Below the pieces are notes generated by a model. It saw only the letters and a program-made list of their open reading frames with translations. It made no database searches and was not told where the DNA came from. DNA of 64,000 nucleotides from Lingula anatina (taxonomy: Eukaryota > Brachiopoda > Lingulata > Lingulida > Lingulidae), in contig NW_019775581.1 of the NCBI RefSeq assembly GCF_001039355.2, forward strand, positions 147,460 through 211,459, written 5' to 3'. Position 1 is the stretch's first letter. Each line of letters opens with the position of its first letter. This document shows positions 25,106 through 36,435 of the stretch, piece after piece. Position numbers and translations under genes: made by a program.

Positions 25106-27312
25106 ATGTCAAATAAGATCTCAAATAAGATTTCCTGTTTTAAAGGCGCCTATTCTGTCGTCCTGGGAGCTTTTCTCCTTTACATCGTTCCATACCGACT
25201 ACTAGACGTGGTGGATATGGTGACGGTCATTTTCCTATCCGGAAATAACGGGTTGGATCTTCACACTGTCCCTTCAACTTGGTCGGCGCGTTGTTAAACT
25301 TCTATATCAATGACTACAACTCGCGGTACTGTCTCTATACTAACACAACTACGAGCCATACTCAGTGCAACATACTGAACAGGTATGTGCAGTCCTCTGA
25401 GGACACATGCTTTCAAGTTACGTATTGAAAAACTGATTCCAAAAGATGAAAATATCAGTAGTATGTTTGGTCCGATTATAAACATTACGTACGACACGAA
25501 ACCGCACTTCATTGTCAATGTAGCTTTGCAACCTGGCGGTATGGTTGTGTAATTTTGAAATGTGATTTATTATCAATCTTGATGTTAGATTTCTATTTTT
25601 GATTACATGTGTTTGGCAATTCAAAAGTTGAATCACGTACATGTACATGTGCGGGGGATCGTAATGAGTAAGTTTAATCTGACGGAAATTAAATTTTAAA
25701 ATTAATTACAGAAAAGTATCATCTACGTTTTTAATGAATGAAAAAATAAAGCAGACGAGGAACACAATAAGAAAAATGTAGGAAACCCGATCAAAATGAG
25801 TTTCCGTGCAGTTTTCCAAAAAAATGGTTCGACATTTTAATTAAAATTATGTTACACGGGATGCAACGAGGTTTTTGCCTGTCACTTCGCCAAATACGCT
25901 TCAGTTACATTTAATCTTTATCCATGTATGTTATGTGTAATTGTCAATGTATAAAAGAAACATTTAAGATCTTAAAGTCGCACAACAAAAACTTCTTCCA
26001 ATCTAGGTCTGCCTCTATGTTGGCTATATATACTGCCCCAAATCGTGCTCTCTAATGGGTGACCTGACGTGTCGAGTTGCGAGGAGTCACAGAATCTAAT
26101 CTGGAGAATGTGATTGATGACGACATAGATAGTTGCAGGTGAGTTGTATGGTGTGCAAATATTTTAGGACAAATACAAGGGGCGTTTCACTTTCCCATTA
26201 AAAAGGAAGACGTCAATTGACACATTTGTCTCGATTTTATTTTTAATCTTGCCCTGTTTGTGAACATTGCATAGGAAGCTGTTTCAGTCGCGATCGATGT
26301 GAAACATTGCCATTTGAACTGAGAATTGATGCCTTCTAATCATGGTGCGCAACTGTTAAATAATATATTTGTTTTGATAATTAGTTGCCGAGTTGAACCG
26401 TATGCACACCATACGTATTCTTGGCCTTACCAGGTCATTGTCTACGAAGACAGAATTTTCAATGCTCTTTTTCCCTAATTTTCTGACAGTGCTGGGAAAA
26501 AGAGAAAATAAAGAACAAGAGTCGCGTTGATTGGAAAATCAACCATTATACTCCTGGATGACCCGACAACAAGTATTGATCCATTGTGCAGGAGAAAGAT
26601 ATAGTCAGTTCTACAAGAAATACGTCAACAAGGCACAACGCTAGTGCTGACCACCAACAGGTTTGTGTGGATTGTCCCTTGCACCCGATCTAGACCATTC
26701 ATATCTTGCATGCAGTTTGCAGTGACATGGTAATGCCCGAGCAAAATGAGATTTGACTTTCTTCATAAATCACAACTTTCTGTGAGCTTTTTTATCAAGT
26801 TTCTGTTAACTATTACAAATAAGATATCTAGTACCCAGAAAGTAAAACGTTAGTGTTTTTATTAATTTATTTTAAAATAGATGTTTATATATTTTAGCAC
26901 TGAAGAAAGTGAAATGCAGTGCACTCGAGTGACAATAATGATCGACCAGCACTTTGTTACTATGGGCATTCCACAGTCGCTTAAAAATGTGTACGGCGTT
27001 TACATCGAAATACGTCTGACAGATGAAGAGGAAATTGCCACCAACGATCTTATTTCTTTCATAACTTCGCGTCTGCCTGGAGGATACGTGACCAAAGAAA
27101 ACGACTTCACGATAACGTTTAAAGTCTTAAACGAACATATCCGTTGGGGCCAACTCTTTCAAACACTTGAGGAGGCTAGGACCCGCTTTATGATTGCAGA
27201 TTATAGCATCCAGCAGTGTACTTTGGAGGCCGATTTTCTCCATTTGTCGCGTTCCTTTGTTGCACCTACAAGCGTTGACCACAGCCAAGCAACACGTAGC
27301 TTTGTGTTGTAA
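25106..27312 (+). pseudogene. ABCA-type transporter 3' half, copy 3 (broken)
   Basis: Pieces: membrane exon 25106-25382 (LKGAYSVVLGAFLLYIVPYR, then frameshifts that put LLNFYINDYNSRYC in another frame), Q-loop exon 26007-26138 (frameshift to TAA), signature exon 26490-26660 (TAA after KRK, as in copy 1) and last exon 26898-27312 (open, two codons shorter than the others). The loop and first membrane exon is absent: sequence homologous to 1-125 (24871-24996) is joined to the following intron. The linker and Walker A exons are missing, with the same junction as in copy 1. It cannot encode a transporter. Confidence 0.85.
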
Positions 27313-28245
27313 AGCGTTTTTAAGGCAGACATATGAGAGAGTCTACATTAGAGCAATCACTAATCAGTCACCTTTGGGTACCATATTTAATAATTTAAAA
27401 TGTTTTAATGCAAACGTTCTGCGTTTTTGTTTTCACCAAAAAGAGCAACTGTCAAGAGAAAGGGAATCATGGATAGTAAAGCACGAGCGATTAGTTTGAT
27501 CGTCTGTTGATTGTAATATTCCTAAGGGTTTTAGTTGCATGTATAAAAAAACCTTTGGATGAATTGCATCGTTGAAATTTCAAGATTTTTTATGCATGAA
27601 GGAACACGCATGCATTAAATACCCTGTACCCACAGATCCTCCCATGTTAATGCCGCCTGTCATATGTGAGAAACGATCAACTCTCTGAAACACAAACATA
27701 ACAAAGTCAGATATATATCAATGGTTTTTTTATTTAATCATCTCATGATTTTTTTTACATTTGATTGGTCTATTGAGTAATTAGGAACTATTCGGCATAT
27801 TCTTCAAGTGGTTGTTCTTTAAACAACTCAAACGAATTTCTGCTTCACACATAGACCTGATTATTTTATTGATACATTTTAAGCAGATTTTTTTCTCTTG
27901 GTTGAATAGTATATAAAAACTGTCAAAACATTTGAAACAATGAGAGTTTTTTCTCTAAAAACGAATTGTACATCTTCATGGGTTGCTAAATTGTAGTCAA
28001 CGTAATTCTTGTCCACATCCAGATAAACATCCAGATAAATTTCTGCGTCGTGTCTTGATGCATTGCGTATACGCTATCATCACTATTTTATATAGATTCA
28101 GTTAAATGTAACCTTTACTCATATACAAGTGACAAGTGGGAATGGGGATAAAGCTGTATGCTCATTATCAATCAATGATTCGTATTCTCTTTCTGAAATG
28201 AACTGCACGTCTTTAGGAGTTGCTAAAACGTAATCAACATAATCT
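27313..28245. other. Spacer of tandem unit (third copy), ends at gap
   Basis: Near-identical to 3021-3950 and 30241-31175. It ends at the n at 28246, directly after AACATAATCT. No gene is seen beyond the relic minus-strand segment. Confidence 0.8.
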
Positions 28246-28246
28246 N
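28246..28246. other. Unsized gap or contig join
   Basis: A single n. The left side is spacer. The right side starts inside the ABCA intron that follows the Walker A exon (TGCTTTCAAGTTACGTATTG, also at about 25408). Confidence 0.85.
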
Positions 28247-30240
28247 TGCTTTCAAGTTACGTATTGAAAAACTGATTTCAAAAGGCGAAACTATAGTATG
28301 TTTATAGTATGTTTATAGTATGTTGTTTATACTGTAGTATGTTTGGTCCAATTATAAACATTAAGTACGACACGAAATCGCACTTCATTGCCAATAAAGC
28401 TTTACAACCTGGCGGTATGGTTGCGTAATTTTGAAATGTGATTTATTATCAATCTTGATGTTAGATTTCTATTTTTGATTACATGTCTGAATAACTTATA
28501 AACTGTAAGATGTGTTTGGCAATTCAAAAGTTGAGTCACGTACATGTACGGAATAATGGTGGGGGATCGTAATGATTAAGTTCAATCCGACGGAAATTAA
28601 AATTAAAAATTAATTTCAGAAAAGTATCAGCTACGTTATTAAGAATGAAAAAAAAAAGCAGACAAGGAACATAAAAAAGAAAAATGTCGGAAACTCAATC
28701 AAAATGAGTTTCCGTGCAGGTTTCCAAACAAATGGTTCGGCAATAATTATCTTAAGGGGGACGCAACGAAGTTTTTGCCTCTCACTTCGCCAAATACGCT
28801 TTTATTACAGTGAATCTATATCCATGTATTATATGTGTAATTTTCAAAGTTTTTGAAATTTTAAATGAAACTTTTAAGATCTTCAAGCCGCACAACAAAA
28901 ACTTCTCCCTAATCCAGGTCCGCCTCCATGTTGGCTACTGCCCCAAATCGTGCTCTCTGATGGGTGACCTGACGTGTCGAGAGATGCTGTACCTGATTGG
29001 TCGGTTGCGAGGAGTCACAGAAACTGATCTGGAGCATGTGATTGATGACGTCATAGAATGTTGCCTTCTCACCAGTCAGGCCGATGACGTCATAGATAGT
29101 TGCAGGTGAGTTGTATGGTGTGCAAATGTTTTAGGACAAATACAAGGGGCATTTCACATTCCCATTAAAAAGGGAGACAAAGTGACACATTTGTCTCGAT
29201 TTTATTTTTAATCTTGCTGTTTCAGTCGCGCTCGATGTGAAACATTGCCGCTTGAACTGAGAATTGATGCCTTCTTATCATGGTGCGCAAATGATATATT
29301 TGTTTTGATAATTAGTTGCCGAGTTGAACCGTATGTACACCATACCTATTCTTGGCCTTACCAGGTCATCGTCTACGAAGACAGAATTTTCAATGCGCCT
29401 TTTCCCTAATTTTCTGACAGTGCTGGGACAAAGAGAAAATTAAGCACAGCAATAGCGTTGATTGGAAAACCAACCATCATATTCCTGGATGACCCGACAA
29501 CAAGTGTTGATCCATTGTCCAGGAGAAAGATATGGTCAGTTCTGCAAGAAATACGTCAACAAGGCACAACACTGGTGCTGACCACCAACAGGTTTGTGTG
29601 GATTCTCCCTTGCTTCCGATCATGTCTTGTATGCAGTTTGCAGTGACACGGTGATGCCCGAGCAAAATGAGATTTGACTTTCTTCATAAATCACAACTTT
29701 CTGTGAGCTTTTTTACCAAAGTTTCTGATAACTACTACAAATAAGATATCTGGTACCCAGAAAATAAAACGATAGTGTTTTTATTAATTTATTTTAAAAT
29801 AGATGTTTATATATTTCAGCACTGAAGAAAGTGAAATGCAGTGCACTCGAGTGACAATAATGATCGACCAGCGCTTTGTCACTATGGGCAGTCCACAGTC
29901 GCTTAAAAATGCGTACGGGGACGGCGTTAACATTGAAATACGTCTGACAGATGAAGAGGAAATTGCCACAAAGGATCTTATTTCATTTATAAGTTCGCGC
30001 CTGCCTGGAGGATATGTGACCAAAGAAAACAACTTCACGATAACATTTAAAGTCTTAAACGAACATATCCGTTGGGGCCAACTCTTTCAAACACTTGAGG
30101 AGGCTAGGACCCGCTTTACGATTGCAGATTATAGCATCCAGCAGTGTACTTTGGAGGCCGCTTTTCTCCATTTGTCGCGTTCCTTTGTTGCACCTACAAG
30201 CGTTGACCACAGCCAAGCAACACGTAGCTTTGTGTTGTAA
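28247..30240 (+). CDS. ABCA-type transporter, last three exons, copy 4 (open frames)
   Basis: Partial gene cut at its 5' side by the gap at 28246. Exons: 28918-29105 (VRLHVGYCPKSCSLMGDLTC, Q-loop region), 29421-29591 (SAGTKRKLS, IIFLDDPTTSVDP) and 29820-30240 (TEESEMQC to SFVL and stop). All three are open and joined in phase, so this is the only copy whose visible exons carry no lesion. The fold order matches NBD2 of ABCA1/ABCA3, ending in the ABCA C-terminal regulatory region (IADYSIQQCTLEAAFLHL). Key residues differ from an active ATPase: Q-loop Gln is Lys, Walker B catalytic Glu is Asp, H-loop His is Asn. ABCA proteins move lipids across membranes; whether this one hydrolyses ATP at site 2 is doubtful. 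Confidence 0.78.
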
Positions 30241-31175
30241 ACCGTTTTTAAGGCAGACATATGAGAGAATCTACATTAGAGCAATCACTAATCAGTCACC
30301 TTTGGTTACCATATTTAATAATTTAAAACGTTTTGAACCCAAACGTTTCGCGTTTTGTTTTCACCAAAAAGAGCACAACTGTCAAGAGAGAGGGAATCAT
30401 GGATAGTAAAGCACAAGCGATTAGTTTGATGGTCTGTTGATCGTAATATTCTTAATGGTTTAAGTTACATGTATAGGATAAACCTTTGGATAAATTGCAT
30501 CGTTGAAATTTCAAGATTTTTGTATGCATGAAGGAACACGCATGCATTAAATACCCTGTACCCACAGATCCTCCCATGTTAATGCCGCCTGTCATATGTG
30601 AGAAACGATCAACTCTCTGAAACACAAACATAACAAAGTCAGATATATATCAATGGTTTTTTATTTAATCAGCTTATGATTTTTTTTACATTTGATTGGT
30701 CTATTGAGTAATTAGGAACTATTTGGCATATTCTTCAAGTGGTTGTTCTTTAAACAACTCAAACGAATTTCTGCGTCACACATAGACCTGATTATTTTAT
30801 TGATACATTTTAAGCAGTTTTTTTCTCTTGGTTGAATAGTATATAAAAACTGTCAAAACATTTGAAACAATGAGAGTTTTTTCTCTAAAAACGAATTGTA
30901 CATGTTCATGGGTTGCTAAATTGTAGTCAACGTAATTCTTGTCCACATCCAGATAAACATCCAGATAAATTTCTGCGTCGTGTCTTGATGCATTGCGTAT
31001 ACGCTATCATCACTATTTTATATAGATTCAGTTAAATGTAACCTTTACTCATATACAAGTGACAAGTGGGAATGGGGATAAAGCTGTATGCTCATTATCA
31101 ATCAATGATTCGTATTCTCTTTCTGAAATGAACTGCACGTCTTTAGGAGTTGCTAAAACGTAATCAACATAATTT
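30241..31175. other. Spacer of tandem unit (fourth copy), ends at gap
   Basis: Near-identical to 27313-28245. It ends at the n at 31176 at the same base of the spacer (AACATAATTT versus AACATAATCT). No gene is seen. Confidence 0.8.
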
Positions 31176-31176
31176 N
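31176..31176. other. Unsized gap or contig join
   Basis: A single n between spacer sequence and a LINE fragment. Continuity across it is not supported. Confidence 0.85.
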
Positions 31177-31621
31177 TTTAAGATGAATCCTAACTTGTCC
31201 ATACACGACATGTATTCATCATACAGTCTCAGGGAACGGGACAGGATAGCCTGTTCCCGGTTACGGCTAAGTGCTCATAGTTTAGCTATTGAAACGGGGA
31301 GATGGTCACGCCGCCCCAGAAATATGAGACTGTGTACATGTGGAACTGATGTTCAGACGGAAGAGCATGTAATTTGTTTCTGTCAAAAAACCAAACAGTT
31401 AAGAGAAGACTACAATAGGCTAGACTTTTCAGACATTACGTCTTTCTTTAACAATACGGGTGACATTAATACAATGGCTAATTATGCCCATAGATGTTTG
31501 ATGTTGTCGGAGACGGAAAGGTCGGAGGATTAACTGTATATGTAATTTACTTTTTGTTTTGTTTTGTTTAATATTGTATTCTGCTCGGAGACGGTTAAAT
31601 AAAAAATCTATCTATCTATCT
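31177..31621 (+). mobile_element. Non-LTR retrotransposon (LINE) 3' end
   Basis: An open frame to the TAA at 31533 encodes the C-terminal tail of a LINE polyprotein: LRERDRIACSRLRLSAHSLA, then a Cys/His cluster C-x-C-G-x8-H-x3-C (LCTCG ... EEHVICFC). A short 3' UTR follows, ending in AAATAAAAAA and a (TCTA)n tail, as in tail-repeat LINEs. The 5' part is lost at the gap. On the right the sequence resumes in intron 2 of the ependymin-like gene. Confidence 0.75.
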
Positions 31622-33681
31622 AACTCGGTGTGAGATAGTGATCGGTTTCCGGCGTAACTTTACACCTATGATCACTAAAATTGGCAGGGTTGACGACTTG
31701 GCTGTGAACAAAAATCCGGTGCCATTTTAATGCCCCTTATATTGCCTCTTTCTTGATAAAGTCTTTTCTCCAGCCGATAAACGGTGAGGCAGATCTGTTT
31801 GAAAGCGACATTACAATTTTCATCCCAAAAACGATGTTGTTACGTCATTAATTGATGTGACAGAATTATTGCAACAATGCATATTTTCGCAATATATAAG
31901 CGACTATGGAAATAAATCACAACGTAACGAAATCCCTTTATCTTAACCTTTAAATATAAATAAATAAAACTACGCGACATCCCCGCACACAGCCGCTTTT
32001 CAAGTGGCGTTCTACTTAGTTGAAGAATTTTATGTAGACAGACATATGACTTTAAGGTTTTCAACCCCTCAGGTAAGGAAAGCAAATGATCAATGATCAC
32101 GGGTTGTTGTCTAGAGTTTGAAAACGCACCTGGCAGGTAGATAGTGACAGCTCAGTCTGATATCTCAACTTGATAACTACCTCTTACATCAGACAGCATC
32201 GTCGGTATTGCGTCACAGGTCACGTGTCCGTGTGACACAGTAATTTCCAGAGCAAGTGAAAGGCGCGGTTTTCTATAAGCTGGATATTTACGAAGGGAGC
32301 AACTAATTTATTTTGGTATGGCAATCTATATAAGGGCAAAATATCCGAAGGTTATCCACCGCACAAGTCATTCTGTAATTGAAATACACCCTTTTCAAGA
32401 ACACTGCCTGTCTCTAATTTTTCGCGTAACTAGGACCAAAAAGTAATGCGGGGTATTTTGTATCGGGATATATTACTGAATATCCATCGTCAAATTCGTT
32501 TTCGTTTTCGGGTTCTATTTTTCTAATAAGTATCGCCACGAGTGAAAAAGAAAAGATTGGCAAATGCTATATCTGACATAACTGCCTGTCCTTAGAGTTG
32601 GGGGACAAAATAATCAACAAGAGACATCAATTCTTATACTTACGTCAATGTAATCGTAAATGGTCTGAATTACTGAAGACGTGCCTCCTTCATCTCTGGT
32701 TTCCAAAACACACGCCGTATAATTGGCCACGAACAAGGCAATTGTGGACGACGACTGAAAGGCGAAATACATGAAATATTGAGTTTTTTTCTTTTTGGAA
32801 CTAAAATTTGAAAAAATATTTTTAAAAATTAAACAGCGACGTAATTCAAACTAACACGTAAGCACGGACTTGATGTAAATCTTTCATTGGTGTGGGTAAA
32901 ACAAAAATCGTCAGGCGACCAACGGGCAAAATATTGACACACTTGTAATGGTTGTGACACATATTCTGCTCTCGTCCCTGACCCTGCTGGTGCATACATC
33001 CACAGGTAACATGTATTGATTATCGCGTAGACGAATTTTCTTTTTCATGGAAAGTTTTGTGCAAATGAAACCCTATCTTTAGTCTGCTTGCATTTGAAAA
33101 AAAATTGGCCTTTTTCCATAAAGGAAAATATCAAACAACATTAATACCAATGTCCCATGTTACTTCGATACTACATGTATTCATAGTGATATCATTTAGT
33201 AACTACCATTATTTTGGTCACGTTACGGTTCTCGAAAAGAGTAGATCACTTTGGCACCATGTTATCAACTTCAGGACACACGAAACCCGAAGAAAATGGG
33301 GGAAAAAATTGATGACAATATTCACCGTGCAAAAACGTTCATATTGCAGTTCGTAAAATAATGTGAATGGCACAAAAAAAATCGTATTACTGCTTTAATT
33401 CGTGACCATCGAATTAAGTAGACTGTACCATTTAATTTGGAGGATTTACCCACCTGATAGCTAGAACCTTGCGTATCTACAACAATTTCGTCTGTCTTGT
33501 ACTCCAATTGCCAATATTTTGGGCTGAAGCAATTCCCTGGCGAAGGGGGAGTCTTGGGGGTCTTGGGAGTCCTGGGGGTGCGAGGTCCCGGGGGTTTTGG
33601 AGTTTTGGGTCCTTTGGAACCCTTGCCTAAAACTCCTACGAAGATCATCACAAAGATGAAGACCGTCACATATCTAACCAT
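31622..33681 (-). CDS. Ependymin-related-like secreted protein, copy D (exons 1-2 only)
   Basis: Exon 1 at 33454-33681 and exon 2 at 32644-32754, with the same splice sites and phases as copies B and C. Exon 1 gives the signal peptide MVRYVTVFIFVMIFVGVLG and a longer Pro-rich linker (GPKTPKPPGPRTPRTPKTPK). An in-frame upstream ATG (33768) lies upstream of the TATA box and is unlikely to be used. Exon 2 (STIALFVANYTACVLETRDE) carries the NYT sequon. Intron 2 is present down to 31622; exons 3-5 are missing where the LINE and the gap lie. It is either a truncated copy or one whose remainder was not assembled. Confidence 0.6.
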
Positions 33682-33751
33682 TTTTTCTGCAATTTCATGC
33701 AGCTGAACCGTCCGTGTTCTTACTTCTATTTTCTTGTGTTCACGTTTCTGT

Positions 33752-33759
33752 CTTTTATA
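33752..33759 (-). promoter_or_regulatory. TATA box of ependymin-like copy D
   Basis: TATAAAAG on the minus strand, about 71 bp upstream of the ATG and colinear with copies B and C. Confidence 0.6.
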
Positions 33760-35639
33760 CCGCAACACAACTCTGCTTGTGGCGTTTTTTTCCTTTTCTT
33801 ACGTGAACACAGCACGTGCTTCGATCTCATGACAAATACTGCCCCGCGTGACAAAACATTTTTTTTTTTGGCAAGTAGCCACTTCCTTTTTTTAGTTATT
33901 AATTTTTATTTCAAGTAATTGCTAACAAAAAGGTAGCAATACGCTTATCTTACATCAATCTAAAATCAAAGTTACATCAAATATCACACTAGACCATAAT
34001 TCTGTATAATCATTGCCGTAAGAGACCGACACTTCGAGCGGAGACTCGGGAGGGGGGATCCATGGAAAAGAAGTTGAATTGTCAAGGTTTGTTGCTATGC
34101 CCCACCACGTTTTTCATGAGTAAATTGACTCCTCTCATACCGAAAAATTGCTCGTATCAGCAAGTCGTATTACACCCCTTCCCTCCCCCCTCCTCCCTCC
34201 CCCCCCCCCCCAAAAAAAAAAATAGTTCTTGCTTTCTCTAAACCGTTACCATAACAATATCCCTGGCATTTGGTTTCTTACATTAAAGGAAAATAACAGA
34301 ACATTGCAATAGCCCCACTGTGAAATTCGCAAAATTAAAAGGGATGCTTTTCTGCCCCCACCCTACTCTTTTTCGGTCATCCCTTCGACAATTTTATAGA
34401 AGATGGGTGAATATAAGTCCATTGGGCCAATACTTTTGAGAACTTTAGATAACTCTTCCGTTCCATTTGAGCTATTTTGTTTTCAAAAGGAATCCTTTGA
34501 GGCCGTACCTAAAGATGCAAACTAAGCGCGGCTCTCACTTGTTAACTACCGAGTGAAACAAAGCAGCAGTGCCCAACTGGTGGGCTGTCGTTTAAAATAT
34601 ATTTATGCTAGAAATTACGAAATATTCTGGTGGATCTATAAATTTATCATAGTAAAGCCAACGACCTTCAAACATCTATTCACCAAGTCACTTTTCATAC
34701 AAATTCGCAAGTATCTATGCTCTATTTCTCCGTACTGATCACGCGTTTGATTGCTTTTCTTTCATTGCCAATGGCGTGTTTGTCACAAATTGTCCATTTT
34801 CATGTTGAATACACGAGACGGAAAATGTTCAATCCTACATTTATTGTGAAACTAACAAATCAAATAAAAGTATATCTGACTTTGACCTTTTCCATCTTTT
34901 CCTAACACTAAAACTGTTTCCACTTGTTGACTCTTACAGGAATTTAACTGACGCTTAATAACTCCCTATCCTTTTACTTAATTGATTCCTCTTTAATTCT
35001 TACCTGCTATCAGTGAAGGCGTTAATTATGATATTTGACTTGTAAATAATATTTGTTGAAAACTAGAACTACTTGGAATAAAGAGAAAAATAATGAATTA
35101 CCACTGTTTATCTTTATTTGGTGTATTGATGGTTGGGTCGTCTTGATTTGTTTGTTTTTTATCTAAAGTGTTACATATTTGCTTCTTTTATCAGTGATTT
35201 TGTCGCAAATTCATAATTTTAAAAATTAAAGACAATGTATTGACAGGACCTTATTTCAGTAAGATAGAAAAGGATGACCTTCCAATCCCTAATTTAAGTT
35301 CTATCAATCCCAAAAATTTTAATTTATTCATTGCAATGTTTTGGGACGATATAGTGGAAAAATCAATGTGTAAAAATAGAATCATCCTTCCATAGGGGCA
35401 GCCAGTGGCATGCATTTTCCTAGGTACCGCTGCAATCCTCTGATGAGAGGTTTACCAGTCCCCAGAGTTTCAATTCTCTTATTCATGTTCACCATGTTCG
35501 GCGTGGGGCGTCAATGTACTAGCATCCCCGTTCCTACTCAACCCCTATTTCTTTTTTAAAAAAGTTTTTCAAACCGCTTCAGTGTCTTTAAAAACTGAAA
35601 ACACAGAAAATCTGGCGATAATGCGACTACGTTGGAAAC

Positions 35640-35745
35640 AAAAGGAGGTGTGTCATTCAGTTAAGCTGATTGCAGTCAGCGAGAGTCCTTGCAGATTTGG
35701 GTCGATCCATGTAGACCGATGGTGCCTGTGGAAACGGGGCATTTG
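35640..35745. repeat. Palindromic MITE, half copy (GATCGATCC family)
   Basis: GGAGGTGTGTCATTCAGTTA, TGATTGCAGTCAGCGAGAGTCC and GTCGATCCATGTAGACCGAT match the right arm of the elements at 39002-39190 and 60580-60745. The left arm is not clear. Confidence 0.55.
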
Positions 35746-36393
35746 ACTCGACTGAAGCAGTAGTCCAATTACATGAAATGTTGTATCTCAGTGGTGGTAT
35801 AATTGGAAATGCATTGCTTATGTTTCGGGCTAATATGTATGTAATTTCAGTGGGCTTACATGTATTTATCTTGAATTAAATTAGACTAATTATATGGCCC
35901 TTTCGTTAAACCGCCCCTTGTCACCATTAACTCGCCTGTTAAAATGAAGGATTAGATTAATCCCTTGCTTTTATCACTGGAAAATGAATGAAGCTGTGTA
36001 GGTTTTTTTTTTTTAATTACAGCCGTAATAAAGGGTGAAAATAAGTCATCTTGCTTAAGATTTGTCTCGTATGCCACCCAACGTGTGAATGATGAATGGT
36101 CTCTCAGATCATGTGCACTATGACCTATCCCGTGGCCAAGCGATGAACCTGTGTGCCGCCCATCTGTTGTAACTTTCCATGTGTCTTTGTCACGAGTGCG
36201 GGTGTCAAGTGCATGTTGTTCAGTACACTAAAATAAACCCCGGACTTGTAAATCATAATTTTAATGGAGTCGCTTGCTTGTGCACTTGACTCGTTTTTTT
36301 TTTTTTTTTTTGCCTTACACATGTACATATATACCTGTATGCTTTATTCATACTTTCTACACCCAACCGAGCTGGAGAAAATGTACAGAGATA

Positions 36394-36434
<41 letters not shown>
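36394..36434. repeat. (AAT)n microsatellite
   Basis: About 13 AAT units without interruption. Confidence 0.95.
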
Positions 36435-36435
<1 letters not shown>

